A stretch of 64,000 nt of DNA, taken from Mauremys mutica (lineage: Eukaryota > Chordata > Testudines > Geoemydidae). Location: positions 74,134,618 to 74,198,617 of the forward strand of contig NC_059080.1 of assembly GCF_020497125.1 (NCBI RefSeq), given 5' to 3'. This document shows, piece after piece, positions 1 through 11,956 of the stretch. Both the position numbers and the translations under genes were made by a program. The number at the start of each line of letters is the position of its first letter. Position 1 is the stretch's first letter. Under the pieces are notes generated by a model that was given only the letters and a program-made list of their open reading frames with translations, did no database searches and was not told where the DNA came from.

Positions 1-1193
1 AGACCCTTTGTGCTCCTCTGCTCTGGAACTCATTTTGTCTATAGAAATGCCACTTTATGAAGCAGTTCAAAGAAGAGCTGGGGGGTTTAGCAATAAAGAG
101 CCAATCTTGAAGTTGCTGAGAGCCCTCAACCTTTCTCTTCCCCTTCTACCTCCTGACCATAGTGAGAGTTGTGGGTATTCTGCATCTCCGAGGATGTGCT
201 CAGTACTTTGCAGGATTGGACCCTGACAGACAAAAAGGGTAAGAATAAAATGCTGGTGTCAGCAGAAAACAAAACATCTTGTCTAAAGACAGTGAGAGCA
301 CACAACCTTGGAGACTGAAAAAAATGTCCTCAAAGAGTGGAAAATCTTTTTGTTGGATATTAACCCATCTGCAGTGAAACTCAGGGGAACACAGAATACA
401 ATTATTATTCACCCTGATCTACCGTAATTCATGAATAATTAAAGCAACTGTGCTCTGACATTTAAAACGAAAAACCTCTACCAAAGAGAACTAAACACCA
501 CTATTTTTACCTCTCATTTATAAAACAGTCGCATAAATGTTTAACAGCCCATTTTAAAAATGGAGAACTATCTTTCAAAATATTTTCAAGGAAAATACAC
601 TAACCCTCCCCATGTTCTTATATTGCAAGGATCTACTATGTGGTCTTTCTTTGGAGCACTTGCTGTTTTCTTTACAAGAGATTTTTTTTAACCATTACAA
701 GATAATTAAGATCAGTTTGTGACTCTCAGAGTAATATAAATTAGATTAGAGACTAACCCACTTAAAAACATGGCATGAATTTAAGTATAAAGAAGCATGT
801 TTGATACCACTTTAACATTTTTATTGGATTAGCTCAAAACATTGCAACTCAAAGGACCAAAACACAATGACAAGAGATGCTTGAGTCCTCAACAAAAGCA
901 AAACTAAAAGTGGCTCCTACTGACCTTAAAAGGACACTGCCAGATAATTGACATGGATTGTTTACTGTAGGTTTCGTAAATGACAGGTTTTCACAAAGCC
1001 TAATATCAATAGAAACCTTTTCATCGTTTTGAAAATTACAGTGAAAACCATTGTTTGCACAGATGGGGTTGAGTGAATGAGCACAGAAGGAGACTTCCAA
1101 AGTTCACATACCAGGTTTCAGTTCAGTCCATTATAGAGATAAGGGGCAGTCATGAAATTCACACTAGAATCAGAACTTCCTAAAATTTGGTGT
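1..1193. other. intronic sequence, no feature seen
   Basis: AT-rich sequence with only short open frames, no family similarity and no tandem structure that I recognise. Confidence 0.5.
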
Positions 1194-1201
1194 GTTCCGA
1201 T

Positions 1202-1325
1202 TAGGGTGACCAGATGTCCTGATTTTATAGGGACAGTCCCGATTTTGGGGACTTTTTCTTATATAGGCACCTATTATCCCCCACCCCCTGTCCCGATTTT
1301 TCACACTTGCTGCCTGGTCACCCTA
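1202..1325 (+). mobile_element. hAT-type MITE (TAGGGTGACCAG family), copy 1
   Basis: A 124-bp element with terminal inverted repeats TAGGGTGACCAG and CTGGTCACCCTA. It is flanked by a perfect 8-bp target duplication, GTTCCGAT, at 1194-1201 and 1326-1333, which is the hAT signature. It has no coding capacity. Related copies are at 14156-14280 and 54696-54829. Confidence 0.9.
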
Positions 1326-1713
1326 GTTCCGATCCTGGGACTTGGTTCAGCCCTGAGCTAGTCTTCAGTTTGGATTTAAACATTCTCCAGCAGTGTTTGA
1401 AACTCAGCCATTACACCTTCATGTACATGCATGGTAATTAGAAAATGAACAGATTAGAATGTCACTGGAACAGGAAAGAGAAACTGACTCATGTGGTTTA
1501 GTTGTCCAAGCAGAGTGAAATGATAAAGTAAAGCTGCGGAAGGGATTAAAGAGCTGTGTTAGCTGAGCTGTGACAATATACTTAGAGACGTACAGAATGG
1601 AGACTGAGAGATGGCCCTTGCCTCACGGCACTCGGATTCTTAATTGTCTTTCTCTCTCACCCTCCCAATCTCTCTCTCTCTCTGTCTCCCCCACACACAC
1701 ATTCTGCATAATG

Positions 1714-1957
1714 TGGGGAGGATGGTCTGGTGGTCTGGGCATTAATCAAGCACTCAGGAGATCCGGATTCAGTTCCTTGTACTGCCACAGAGCTCCTATG
1801 CAACTTCAGGCAGGTCACCTAATTTCTCTGTGTCCTAGTTCCCCAGCTGTAAAATAGGATAGTAGCACTTCCCTACCTCACACGGGTATTCTGAAGATAA
1901 ATACATTAAAGATTGTGAGGTGTTGGATACAATGGTAATGGGGACCACAGAAATATC
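1714..1957 (+). repeat. CORE-SINE/MIR-like SINE
   Basis: The order of segments matches a MIR-type SINE: a tRNA-like head with GGTCTGGGCATT, a core containing CAGGTCACCTAATTTCTCTG, then CCCAGCTGTAAAATAGGA, and a tail GATTGTGAGGTG. It is old and diverged. Family recognised from memory. Confidence 0.75.
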
Positions 1958-2221
1958 TTTGCCTTCTGTGTGCCACTCCCTTCCTCTCTTGTTATTGCTA
2001 CTGTCCTATTTATGCTGCTAATTAACTTTAATGACAAATGATGTTCTTTTAGCTCCATCAGCCACTATGATCCTCAGTGTCATTTTCCGAGGCCCAGCTG
2101 TCCAAAATCATCCTGTTTCATCTGTTAATGAAATGTTGAAAACAACTAGTGAAAAATATTCCAAACAGTAGCTGCTATAACAATGTGGTAGCTGTTTTTA
2201 GAATATTAGCTAGAACAGATC

Positions 2222-2356
2222 TTTCTAAGATTGTAAATACTTCGAGGCAGGGACTAGGTCTTCAAGCGTGTTTAAAAAGTGCCTGGCATAACGGGCCCAT
2301 AGCCCTTACTAGGCTCTTTGGTACTAGCATGATACAAACACTAAATAATAATAGTT
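2222..2356 (+). repeat. MIR/LINE2-like 3' fragment
   Basis: Contains GATTGTAAATACTTCGAGG, CAGGGACTAGGTC and GTGCCTGGCATAACGGG, and ends in AATAATAATAG, the arrangement of the 3' end of an old amniote SINE/LINE2 repeat. Confidence 0.6.
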
Positions 2357-2827
2357 CTCCAAAAAATGACAAAAGCCTTTATGGCATATTCTGGGCTTTA
2401 CTGCAGCTCCAGTGGAAAAAGGTAACTTTTTAAGGACTCTTTCTTACTCTTGGATACTTGTGTTCACACAACCGCTTAATTTACAAACTGGCTCTGTGCT
2501 TGTGTGTCTAGAAGCAGTATCTTGGCGTTTAGAAAGCACAAGAGTTGTGGTGATCAGTCTATGGGCTGGGAATTTCATTGTACTCCTGATACTGCCACCC
2601 ACTACGGGTATGATCCTGTAGAAACTTTCTACTCCCAAGTAGCTTACTATTGTGAGTAATTGCGTTGAAGTAGTAGGCACTATGCTCAGTAACAAGCATT
2701 GGCAACACCTTGCCCTTGGACAAACCACTGTTAACCTCTGCCATGAACCTCAATGGTGCACAGGAACAGCAAATCCAGTGGTGTAAATCCAGTGAAGTTA
2801 AACCAGGGATGAATCTGGCCCTCCGTA

Positions 2828-2962
2828 TCTGAGTTTCCCCATTTCTAGAATGGTGTATTAAATACTTACCTACCTCACAAGGATATGGCGAAGCTTAGTT
2901 AAATAAAGTTTTGAAGCTCTTTGAGATCCTCAGATGAAATAATCTATTACTGATAATAGTAA
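2828..2962 (+). repeat. CORE-SINE/MIR-like 3' half
   Basis: Begins with a decayed CTGAGTTTCCCCATTTCTAG, then CTACCTCACAAGGATATGG and GAAGCTCTTTGAGATCCTC. This is the 3' half of a MIR-like element without its tRNA-like head. Confidence 0.65.
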
Positions 2963-4696
2963 ACTAAAGGTGCTGCCAAGTCCAAAAAAGAAAACATCCC
3001 CTTTTTCCGTTTTACTGCAAAAGAGCTTAGATGTTCTTCTCAGTTCATTCATGTAAATTCATGGGCATTTGGCCTGACAACTTGAACAACAATTAATGCC
3101 AGACGCAAGTGAAGATGTCAGAGATCTAATTTTCTAGAAACTAAAATGGGGTTTTATTGAATGACAGACAGACCCTTAACTAAGCTGACTCTGATACAGT
3201 GAGAAAAATGCTCAAATAGGAATCTTCCGGGGCATAATGTCAGTTAATCGTGTCTGAGAATGAAAGTATTAATCAAGAATGAGTCAGCAGCCAACTAGCA
3301 TTAAGAATGCAGTTACTTAACCTGTGGTGAATAGGTTATCTCCCACTTACTTGACATCCTTAATTGGATACCAATATTCTTTAATACACTTAATGCATCA
3401 GCAGAGCCCCAGATTCTGTGCTACCGTATTAATATTGTTTGATTAAAAATAGTCCTAATTAGTAGATTTGCAGCTTATGAAGTAATAATAATAAAAACCC
3501 AATAAGCATCAATGTCATATTGAAAGACTGGGTCTGCAGTGCACTATGGAAGTGGTATTCTTCTCAAGCCTCGTTATACAACTGTGTCATAAAGATAACA
3601 TTGTTCATTGGATACACACATATATTTAATCACTCTTTCACACAGAATTGTCATTTCTGCTCCATGGCAAACAGCTCTCCATTTATTATACTTTCACTAT
3701 TTTTATACCAAAATGCTGTTAATGTGCATCTGTTAAAATAGATCCATAACTACCACTAATTACAATAATGACACTGTCATACTGAAGATTCAGATTTTTC
3801 TTTATATAATGCTACAAAATATGTAAGGCAAAGATGTTACAAACAATATTTGCCCCCATTTTGGGGAGGGGGAGCAGCAGAGGAAGATTGGGGCTGGATT
3901 ATGAAACAAAGAGAACAAAACTACTTCCAGATCCACTCTGGTTTCAGTCCTGCAGTTCTTGTGCAGAAACTCTCCAAATGACCAGACATTGCAAGAGTAG
4001 CAGCCAGAACTGATGCACCAGTGGGGGAGAGTAGAGAGTGGTCCAGTTGGGACCAACCTACAGTAGAGAGACTCACTAGAAGAATAAAGTCCCAAGAAGG
4101 CTTCTCACCCTTCAGACATATTGGCTGGGAAATGAAGAACTTGTCACCAGGGGCAGGGCCAGAAACTGCACCAACAGTTTTTAGAGCTTCTGCACCTGAA
4201 GAAGAGCAATTAAGTCACTGGACCCACAACACTGATCAAAACTAAGATTTTCTTGATCAGTTCTTCTGGATACTTGTGATGACCCCCTCACATGGCCACC
4301 TCCTTCCTCGGGTTGTATGAAGGCCAAATAGACCCTGTGCATGATACCATCATGGCCTGATCTCCCACACCCTTTATGCACACATCCAGCACCACGTGAG
4401 GCAGGAGCCCCCTTCCTCCTACCACCTGTGAACTGGCTTTGCTAGAGACATTACCAGCAGTCTGATCAGCAAGCAGCTCTATAGAGGTTGGGAGAGGAGC
4501 TGAAGTTTTGCAGGATAGAGGTGAAGGATAGGAGTTCATTAAAAGAGGAACGTTGGAGGCAACAAATGATGAGAGCAGATGGAGTGGGCTGGATGCTGAG
4601 AGGTGGGTGGTGCATTGGATAGTGATGGAGCCCATTGTGTAGTGGATGGAGAAGTTGGCACTTTGCTCTGGAAGGGGATTTTAGTGGTTTAGGAAT

Positions 4697-4699
<3 letters not shown>
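2963..4699. other. intronic sequence, no gene seen
   Basis: Only short random open frames. I see no recognisable repeat or exon in this stretch. Confidence 0.45.

Positions 4700-4729
<30 letters not shown>
4700..4729. repeat. (CT)15 microsatellite
   Basis: Fifteen uninterrupted CT dinucleotides, likely polymorphic in length. Confidence 0.95.
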
Positions 4730-4732
<3 letters not shown>

Positions 4733-4825
4733 GAACATATTTTGGAAGAAGAACTGTGCATAACAACCAAGCAAACATTTGGCCTTATTTTTATAATCTC
4801 TATCTTTGCATCCTCCTATTGCTGG

Positions 4826-4998
4826 AGGGGGAGGGATAGCTCAGTGGTTTGAGCATTGGCCTGCTAAACCCAGGGTTATGAAATCAATCCTTGAGGGGGC
4901 CACTTAGGGATCTGGGGCAAAAATCAGTTCTTGGTCCTGCTAGTGAAGGCAGGAGGCTGGACTCATAACCTTTCAAGGTCCCTTCCAGTTCTAGGAGA
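4826..4998 (+). repeat. tRNA-derived SINE
   Basis: The head resembles a tRNA gene, with an A-box-like TAGCTCAGTGG at 4837-4847 and a B-box-like GGTTATGAAATCAATCC near 4874-4890. The tail (TGGACTCATAACC, AGGTCCCTTCCAGTTC) resembles the 3' end of a CR1 LINE, which would explain how it was copied. This combination is the common turtle SINE type. No clear target duplication was found. Confidence 0.8.
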
Positions 4999-5055
4999 CA
5001 GGATATCTCTATTATTGTTGTTGTTTTTTAATTCCCGTCAGACTACCATTGATCA

Positions 5056-5263
5056 AGATGGTTGGAAAATGACAATTGTTTTTCATATGAAATGTAGAAA
5101 AAAATCAGTTTTTTCACACTTTCTGTTAAAAAATAAAATTAATTTGGTTTTCATTTTTCATAAAAACAAAACAAAACCTCAGAAAATTTCAACAATTTTT
5201 TGGCCAACACACCAATTTTCAATGAAAAAAATTGTTTTAAATAAAATGTTTCAACTGGCTCTA
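5056..5263 (-). mobile_element. AT-rich MITE-like repeat
   Basis: AT-rich, starting with GATGGTTGGAAAATG and ending CAACTGGCTCTA. The same terminal wording in the opposite orientation (AATCCATTTTCCAACCAG) is seen at 31573-31866. Class unknown; a non-autonomous DNA element is likely. Confidence 0.55.
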
Positions 5264-5266
5264 ATC

Positions 5267-5940
5267 CTTGGATAGTAAATTCTTTGTGGGGAGGGACATG
5301 TCTATCTACGTACCTATGAAGCCACTCCCATATAATAATAATAAATCACATTACAGAGTAAGCAACTGCATTCAGTGAAGGCAAGTGGAGTTTGTGGTAA
5401 AAAATTCAAGTTTGGATGTTCTATATGTTATGAGCAAATGACAAGTTAAAGACACTAACAGTGCTAATGAATACACAACTAATATGAATGGTGAAAATGC
5501 ATCTAGCAAGTGGTGAGAAATGCAGCTTGCCAGCAATGGACTGCTTTTGGTCAGATTTGTAAATGCTCATAATGATCCAAGACCTTACCCAACCTCAACA
5601 GGCATTAGTCCTGCAATGTCCTGCAAGCTGTAGTACCTAGGAATCAAACTGCCAACAGCAAAACCAGAATTTAAAATGACTTTAACTGTTTCACAACAGA
5701 GCAGCCCAGCGGCTTACCAACAGAGCCTGAAGAAAGCACATCGCTCTGGCACTGTGCTCTTTAAACTGGCTCCCCACTAAATGCCAAGTGAAGTTCAGGT
5801 TTTGGTCCTACTCTTTAAAATCCTCCATGGAACTGATGTGAGGTATCCATGATCATGTCACCTCACACTAGCTACACAGGCTACAATCTTGGAAGTGCCA
5901 GTCACATAAGGAAGACTCAAGAGAGGGGAGTCTGGAACTC
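5267..5940. other. intronic sequence, no gene seen
   Basis: No recognisable coding sequence or repeat structure. Confidence 0.45.
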
Positions 5941-5942
5941 AC

Positions 5943-6410
5943 TAGAGAGACAAGGAGGATGAGGTAGCTAGTATCTTTTATTGGACCAACTTCCGTTGGT
6001 GAGAGAAACAAGGTTTCGAACTTACACAGAGCAATTCTTTGGATCTCGGAGAGGTACTCAGAAGTGAGGACACTTTGTGAAACGTGCCCCCAGAGGGGAT
6101 GTGGCGGCTTTGTCTTTGATGATTTTTCTGGGTGAGTTCCTTTGATAGCATAACGACTGTCTTGTTTCACCCACATAGTTATTATTGGGGCATTTAGTAC
6201 ACTGGATGAGGCACACCTCATGTTGTGATAGGGATGTGTAGGACCTATGGATCTTGAAAGGTGTGTTGTGGGGGATACTGATCATTGTAGCAGTGGAGAC
6301 ATGTCTACAGGTTTTGCATCTGTTGTTCTGGCAGCATCTGATGTCACACTCAGAGGCCACCTGCCAGATTGGGTTCTGATCAAAATACAGCCAGAGGAGG
6401 GGGAGTTGGT
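5943..6410 (-). pseudogene. Penelope-like element 3' end with GIY-YIG endonuclease remnant
   Basis: On the minus strand the frame at 6360-6058 encodes a cysteine-rich segment (RCCQNNRCKTC) followed by VCLIQCTKCPNNNYVGETRQ. That is the GIY-YIG-type endonuclease core of a Penelope-like retroelement, in which V(Y)LI-C-KC-x-YVGET-Q is characteristic. The frame degenerates after CYQRN and again near CPHF. The 3' part (AACCTTGTTTCTCTCACC, then TTGGTCCAATAAAAGATAC) is the usual tail of such elements in turtles as I recall it. No reverse transcriptase domain is present, so this is a 5'-truncated, dead copy. A tail of a possibly related element is at 45516-45645. Confidence 0.75.
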
Positions 6411-6429
6411 GATGGTGGTGTGGCCCACC

Positions 6430-7331
6430 TTGTAACTTTTAGCCTAGTGGTTAGGGCATTTGCTTAGGATATGGGAGACCCAAATCTTTTTCTGCCTTTC
6501 TGCCAAAGGGGGAGAAGGGATTTGAGCAGGGTTCCCACACCACTCAGACAAGAGTTTAAATCACTAGCCTATAGAATATTCTGATGTGGGACTCCCTCTG
6601 TCTCTCCTGTTGAAGCTGTTCCACTGTGATAAATAATGAAAGAGCAATTGAAGCAGGGGGAAAGGAGCTAGGGTCTCCCACCTCCCAAGTGGTGCCCTAA
6701 CCACTAGGCTATGGAATCATTCTAACTCTTTCAGTGGTCCCATTATATTTAATTATTCAATTATCTAATTAAAGTAGAACAACTTCAAGAGGAGAGTTTG
6801 AGGGAGACCTACATCAGAGTGTTCTATAGCCCTAGTGGTTAGTGCACTGACCAGAGTGGTAGCCGATCCCTCTTCATATCCCTTCTCCTCATCAGGGAGG
6901 ATTTGAACTGGAGATCTCTGACATCCTGGGTGAGTATCTTACTGTCTAGGCTAAAGGTTATAAGGGAGAGCCTCCTTTTCTCTTCTCTTCCCTCCTCTTC
7001 CCCCAGCTGTGTTGTAGAGTTTGGCAACCTCTGAGTACACCTTCCGGCCCTGGCCCTGCACACAACTTAGGTGGATGAACACCTATCTTTCCCCTGGTTT
7101 GTGCATTGCTCTGGGGATTAGACAGAACATAGGCACCTGGGTGCCAAGAGCGAGGCATCAGTGTGCAGCTCAGAGGCAGAAACATAGGCTTATAGGGAAT
7201 TTTGACTGCAAAAATTTAGGCGTTGAGTGAGGTTAGGTGCATACAGCGTTCAGCAGCAGCTAAGTGGGAGCTTTGTGGATCACAGTGGTGCCTAAAAATG
7301 GGACTTAGCTGCCTACCTTTGTGGATCCCTC
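6430..7331 (-). mobile_element. Harbinger-related repeat with tRNA-like segments, copy 1
   Basis: Homologous, in the opposite orientation, to 57803-58873. Its right end is CCTACCTTTGTGGATCCC, the reverse complement of the other copy's left end. Inside are CCTAGTGGTTAGGGC (6444), CCCTAACCACTAGGC (inverted, near 6700) and CCTAGTGGTTAGTGC (near 6832), interleaved with text resembling GGATTTGAACTGGAGATC. The left end is not clear. Confidence 0.6.
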
Positions 7332-7657
7332 GTCGTTTTCTGTGAGGGGACAGAGGGTGGAGATTACCCATTCCCATTGGTCAGCAAATGAGGGGTTTTA
7401 CCCCATAAATTGCAGAAGTCCCAATATCTCTACAAATGCCTCTCCATAGCTTCCCAGCTCCTTCTCCCTGATAGCAGGATGGTCATGGCTTCCTCAAAAG
7501 CTGCACTCCCATGTGGGCCCGGGGGACAGCTGCCATAGCAGAGACGTGAGGAGTTACAGTGCATTATAGATGGGATCAGCCCTGTCTACAATAAGTTATT
7601 ATCTTGCAGTCATGATAGTTGCAGATAACGACATTCCTTGGATGCTGAATTCCCTGA

Positions 7658-8378
7658 GGGCATGGCTACACTTGCAGATGTAGAGCGCTGTAAGTTAAAC
7701 CTGCCTTCGCAGAGCATAGTAGGGAAAGTGCTGTAGTCTGTCCACACAGACAGCTTCAAGCGCACTGGCGTGGCCACTTTTGCAGCACTTGCAGCAGCAT
7801 TGGGAGCGGTGCATTACAGGCAGCTATCCCAGCATGCAAGTGACTGCACCGTGATTTTCAAATGGGGGGGATGGGGTGGAGTGTGACAGGAAGTGTGTTG
7901 TGTGTATGTGGGGGGAGAGAGAGTGGGTTTTTGGGGTGCTGAGAGTATGTCAGCATACTGTCTTGTAAGTTCAGCCCCCCCTCCCCACCGCCTCTCTCTC
8001 ACTCACTCAAAGCAAACAGTAAATGTTTGCTTTTTCTTGGAGCTGATAAGCAGCCAACTTCTCCGAAATGGAGCTTTGAAAGGGCATTTCCCCATTTCTG
8101 CAGCCAATTTCACAAGACTGGCCACTTGACTTAAGGGGATTATGGGACATTTCCGGAGGCTGATCACAGCACAGTAACGCAACATCTTGTTCACACTGTT
8201 GCTGTGGAGCTCCAGCAGGGGCGCAGCGAACGTTATTCCACTCACCAAGGTGGAGTACCAGCAGCGCTGTAGCTGCGGAATCAGAGCGCTCTACGTGCCT
8301 CGCGAGTGTGGACGGGGAGTGAGCTAGGCCACCAGGGGCTGCTTTATTGCGCTGTAACTCGCATGTGTAGCCAAGGCC
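7658..8378. mobile_element. non-autonomous PIF/Harbinger-like element (GCGCT type)
   Basis: A 721-bp element starting GGGCATGGCTACACTTGC and ending GCATGTGTAGCCAAGGCC, imperfect terminal inverted repeats of the TCTACACT class. It is flanked by TGA and TTA, compatible with a 3-bp target duplication. The subterminal motif GCGCTGTAA/AGCGCT recurs near both ends, as in the 9505-13544 element. No open frame is conserved. Confidence 0.75.
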
Positions 8379-9504
8379 TTAGCTTTGGGTCCCAATATTC
8401 ACACTGTGCTTATTGTAGTTTATTTCTTTCATGTAAACTTCCATTTGCTAGTGCTAAAAGAAAGACCTGATTTAGAAAAACCACACACAGAGTCAATTAT
8501 ACATGAGAGAGTTCTCCTCTGAGGTGTTCTAAATACATGCATTTTAGTTGAACTAAGACAAATGAATTGAGGAGTACATCTCCCACCAGGCACCATTCTG
8601 GACTCAGAAGCTTGCTCCGTGCCCAGTTGCATGTGCCCCAATCCCCATTATAAAGTATTCATAATATCTTTTGTATGTCTTGTTTAGACAATAATTAGAA
8701 TTTACAGTTCAATGCTCTGATGGCTTAACAGTCTTTAAAATCTAGGCTAGTACTGTACCTTTTTAGTGAAAATGATTAAGTGGAAAATTGCCTTAAATGT
8801 TTCCTGGCTGAGGCAAATGAATGGTAATTAAATCTGGAGGTGTGAACGTCAGCCTTTGGTTGTTTTTCACACCAACACTCCACTATGCAAACATCCACTG
8901 AAGAAGTTTTTAATGAGAAAAGAATGAGATATTTATCTGAACGATGCTACAGTTTGGAGCAAATCTAGCATTGGGGGATAATGGATTACATGGGATGATG
9001 TCCTTCAGCGTGTATTTAAAAATCCCAAACTCAGGGACAAATCCTACTCACCTGACTCGTGTGAGCAGATTCATTGAATTCAATTCAACTACCTGTATGA
9101 GTAAGGCAAGTATTTGTGCTTTGGCCCAATGTTGTTCATAAAGAGCATTAGTTAAATGTTAATGGGGCTTCTTGTCTTTATGCTGATATGACACAATATC
9201 ACGGGCTAGATACTCTGCTCAGTTAACACTGGTGTAAAACCAGAGAGAATTCATGAAATTAATGCAGTTACTCTGATTACATCAGTGTAACTGAGCTAGG
9301 TATCTGGCCCAGGCCCTTTGTAGCTTTTTTCTTATTGATATTTTAAAATCTCAGAGAGAGCTTAGCACAGAGTTTGCTAAACAAAACCAACCTTTTTTGC
9401 AGGCAGATGGATATATCAGATATATAATTAAGAAACCTTTTTTATATTAACAAATCCATGTTATGGAATAACTTATTGGTCAAAACCAAGCACTATAAGA
9501 CATA
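8379..9504. other. intronic sequence with a palindromic repeat fragment
   Basis: No gene. About 9205-9312 resembles a palindromic MITE, with GGGCTAGATACTCTGC on the left, TATCTGGCCC on the right and GTGTAA motifs between. Confidence 0.5.
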
Positions 9505-9892
9505 GGCCTTGTCTACACTCAAGTTTCTGAGCAATAAAGCAGCTTTCTGCGGTATAACTCCCGAGGTGTACACACTGCCAAGCCACTTAGTGCACAGAAA
9601 CTGTGCAGTTGCAGCGCTGTGAAAAAAACACCCCAATGAGAGGCGTACAATTTTCTGCATCCGGGCTACAGTGCCATGGTGTCAGTGCAGACACTGTGAT
9701 CGATTACAGTGCTGCAACTGGCCTCTGGGAGGTGTCCCACAATGCCTGTTCTCGCCTCCTTGGTCATAGGTTTGAACTCTACTGCCCTGCCCTCAGGTGA
9801 CCAACCATGAGCCCCACCCCTTAAATTCCTAGGGAAATTCCAAGTTTCTCGGTGACACGTGCAGTGGTCTCAGCGCATCTTTCCAGGGTACC

Positions 9893-11679
9893 ATGCCTGC
9901 TCCACGCACCAGGCGATCCCCTGCATGGAGCCATGCCGAGCTGCTGGACCTCATCAGGCTGTCCAGTTCCAGCTGCGCTCCAGCTGTAGGAGTTACGTTA
10001 CCTATGGACAGATTTCACGATGCATGATACAAGGGGCCATGATCGGGACACACTGCAGTGCAGGGTCAAAGTGAAGGAGCTACAGAACACCTACCACAAG
10101 GGCATGGGAGGCAAACTGCCGCTCTGGTGCTTCACTCATGAGCTGCTGGTTCTATAAAGAGCTGGACATCATACTCAGTGGCGAGCCCACCTCCACTGCA
10201 AAGGTCAGTGTGGATACTTTGGTGGCTCGCCTACCAGTGGAGAGTGGACTGAGCCAGGAGGAGGAAATCTTGGACAAGGACGTGGAGTGGGAGGGAGACC
10301 CAGAGGCAGAGGACAACTCGGAAGTCAGAGATGCATGCAGCCAGGAGCTCTTCTCTACCCTGGAGGAGGCTAGCCAGTCACAGCTGTCGGAGACTGGTGA
10401 AGCGCAAATAGGAGAGGAGGCCCCTGATAAGTGGCTTTGATTTTGTGAATCACTGAAGCGAGTTGTTGTGGGCAGGAGGGTTGCAGAAAGCAGGCTTGTG
10501 TCTGTATGATGCGCATACCACCACATGCCTAGTCTGAGTGGTGGAACAGGATGTTGATTGACTTCCTCGTTTCATGGGAATCTGACTCAGAGATCTCCAG
10601 GAAACTCTCGTGGAGATACTGGGCAGCAATCCGCTGCCGCAGGTTCTTTGGCAGAGCGGCTTTGTTTCTTGCCCCATTAAGAGTAACTTTCCCACGCCAC
10701 TCTGCCATCACTGGGTGGGGGGACCATTGTTGCACACAGGCGAGCCATATAAGGGCCAGAGCAGAAGCCGCAGTCTTGGAGAAGACCATCCCTTGATTCC
10801 CTGCTCGCTCTCAGCAGTGAGATATCTTCCATAATGAACACAGCCTGTGGAAAATGTGAGGACAGTGGTGATTATAAGGCCACCCCTACAGTGCTGGCTC
10901 TCCCCAAGAACCATGTGTCCAGTGTACCGTACGGTCCTGGAACACTGATTTCCCCTGCCCCTGCTGTTACTCACCATTTTGGGGATCTTGTGGCTCATGT
11001 GTGCTTGCCTGGGGTCAGTCTGTGACAGGTATGTGAATAGTGGCTGTGTTTTAAGTCACTGAATCAGTGGTCTGTGTGTTGCAAACAATCCTGCTTCTGT
11101 AAAATATTGCATTTTGGCTTCATAGATATGACCTTGGGAGCCCAGCTTCCCTCTTTGTTATCACCAGCTGAACGGCTGCTCAGAATTAGAAAGTGGCCAT
11201 GAAGAACTAAAAAGGACTTTCTGCATGATGTCATGATGCACTCTGCCACCGAGAAACAGGAATTGAAGGAGTGGCGGGACAGCAAGAAGAGGGAGCAAAA
11301 GGAGAACATGGCATTCCAGAACAAAGCCACGGAGCGGCTCTTAAATGTTATGAAGCACCAAGCGGACACACTCCAGGTGCTACTAGCACTGCAAACTGAG
11401 CAGCTCCGCACCCGCCCTCCCCTGCAGCCACTGTCACAAAACGCTTTCCCATGCGCCCCCCAGACACTGCTAACACACTCTTATTAACCTCCTGGCTCTA
11501 GTCTGTACCTGCTGCATTCCACTCCTGCCCCATCACAGTACAGCCCTGCAGACTCCCTGTACCCACTGCACTCAACATCCATCCCTCTGCAGTTTAGCAC
11601 TGCTGAATTACAGTATCCGCTGCACTGTACTCCAAAGGACAAGGTTGCATATGATACCTGGACATACACAAATCTTTAA
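9893..11679 (+). pseudogene. Harbinger SANT/Myb-like DNA-binding protein, decayed
   Basis: In PIF/Harbinger transposons this second protein binds DNA and helps bring the transposase to the element's ends. From the ATG at 9893 the text reads MPAPRTRRSPAWSHAELLDL, the start of a SANT/trihelix domain. The domain then breaks by frameshift near 10020-10130. An acidic segment follows (10138-10440: YKELDIILSGEPTSTAK, then EEEILDKDVEWEGDPEAED). An intron of about 0.75 kb probably follows; its presumed donor reads ATAAGT instead of GTAAGT. The last exon (about 11200-11679) gives a charged coiled-coil-like segment (EKQELKEWRDSKKREQKEN) and TLQVLLALQTEQL. A CAA-to-TAA stop lies at 11485. Beyond it are three degenerate repeats around LYPLHSTP, ending TWTYTNL. 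Confidence 0.8.
10529..10789 (-). pseudogene. third Harbinger ORF (WRGKV/NKAALP), function unknown
   Basis: An 86-residue frame antisense to the SANT gene and lying in its probable intron, about 90 bp past the acidic exon. It contains WRGKVTLNGARNKAALPKNL, then ESFLEISESD and a C-terminal NILFHHSD. A counterpart with WRGKVCYHGAPNKAALPRNL and ESFVEIS lies at the same relative place in the 33600-38522 element. Conservation at the protein level between diverged elements suggests it was once translated, either as a separate small protein or as an exon of the transposase transcript, since both share a strand. I do not recognise the family. Listed as a pseudogene because the host element is decayed; the frame itself is open. 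Confidence 0.55.
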
Positions 11680-11956
11680 CCATCCCAGAACCCCACCTCC
11701 TCCTGGGACCCTCCCTCTCCCCATCCCCCACAGTGCTGATGTGTTTTTTTTTTGTTTCTCTCTCCTCCAGTTGCTGTTTTTTAATAAAAAGAATTTTTTT
11801 GGTTTGAAAGCAATCTTTATTCTATTAATTGAAAATAAACAGAGCCCTGCAAAGCGACAGGCAATTTTCTTAAACCTTCACAGTGCATCATCTGCACCAA
11901 TCACAATCACTCCTAGCATTACAAACATTGCACGCCCGAGCATAGCAACAAATATT

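Noticed and set aside
4700..4774. A minus frame with a (RE)n run
   Set aside because: It translates the (CT)15 microsatellite.
4826..4900. A functional tRNA gene
   Set aside because: The A- and B-box-like text is imperfect, no cloverleaf can be drawn, and the following sequence is that of a SINE with a LINE-like tail.
8325..8340. CTCF-like GCCACCAGGGGCTGC
   Set aside because: One base short in the G run at the key position, and part of a repeated Harbinger MITE.
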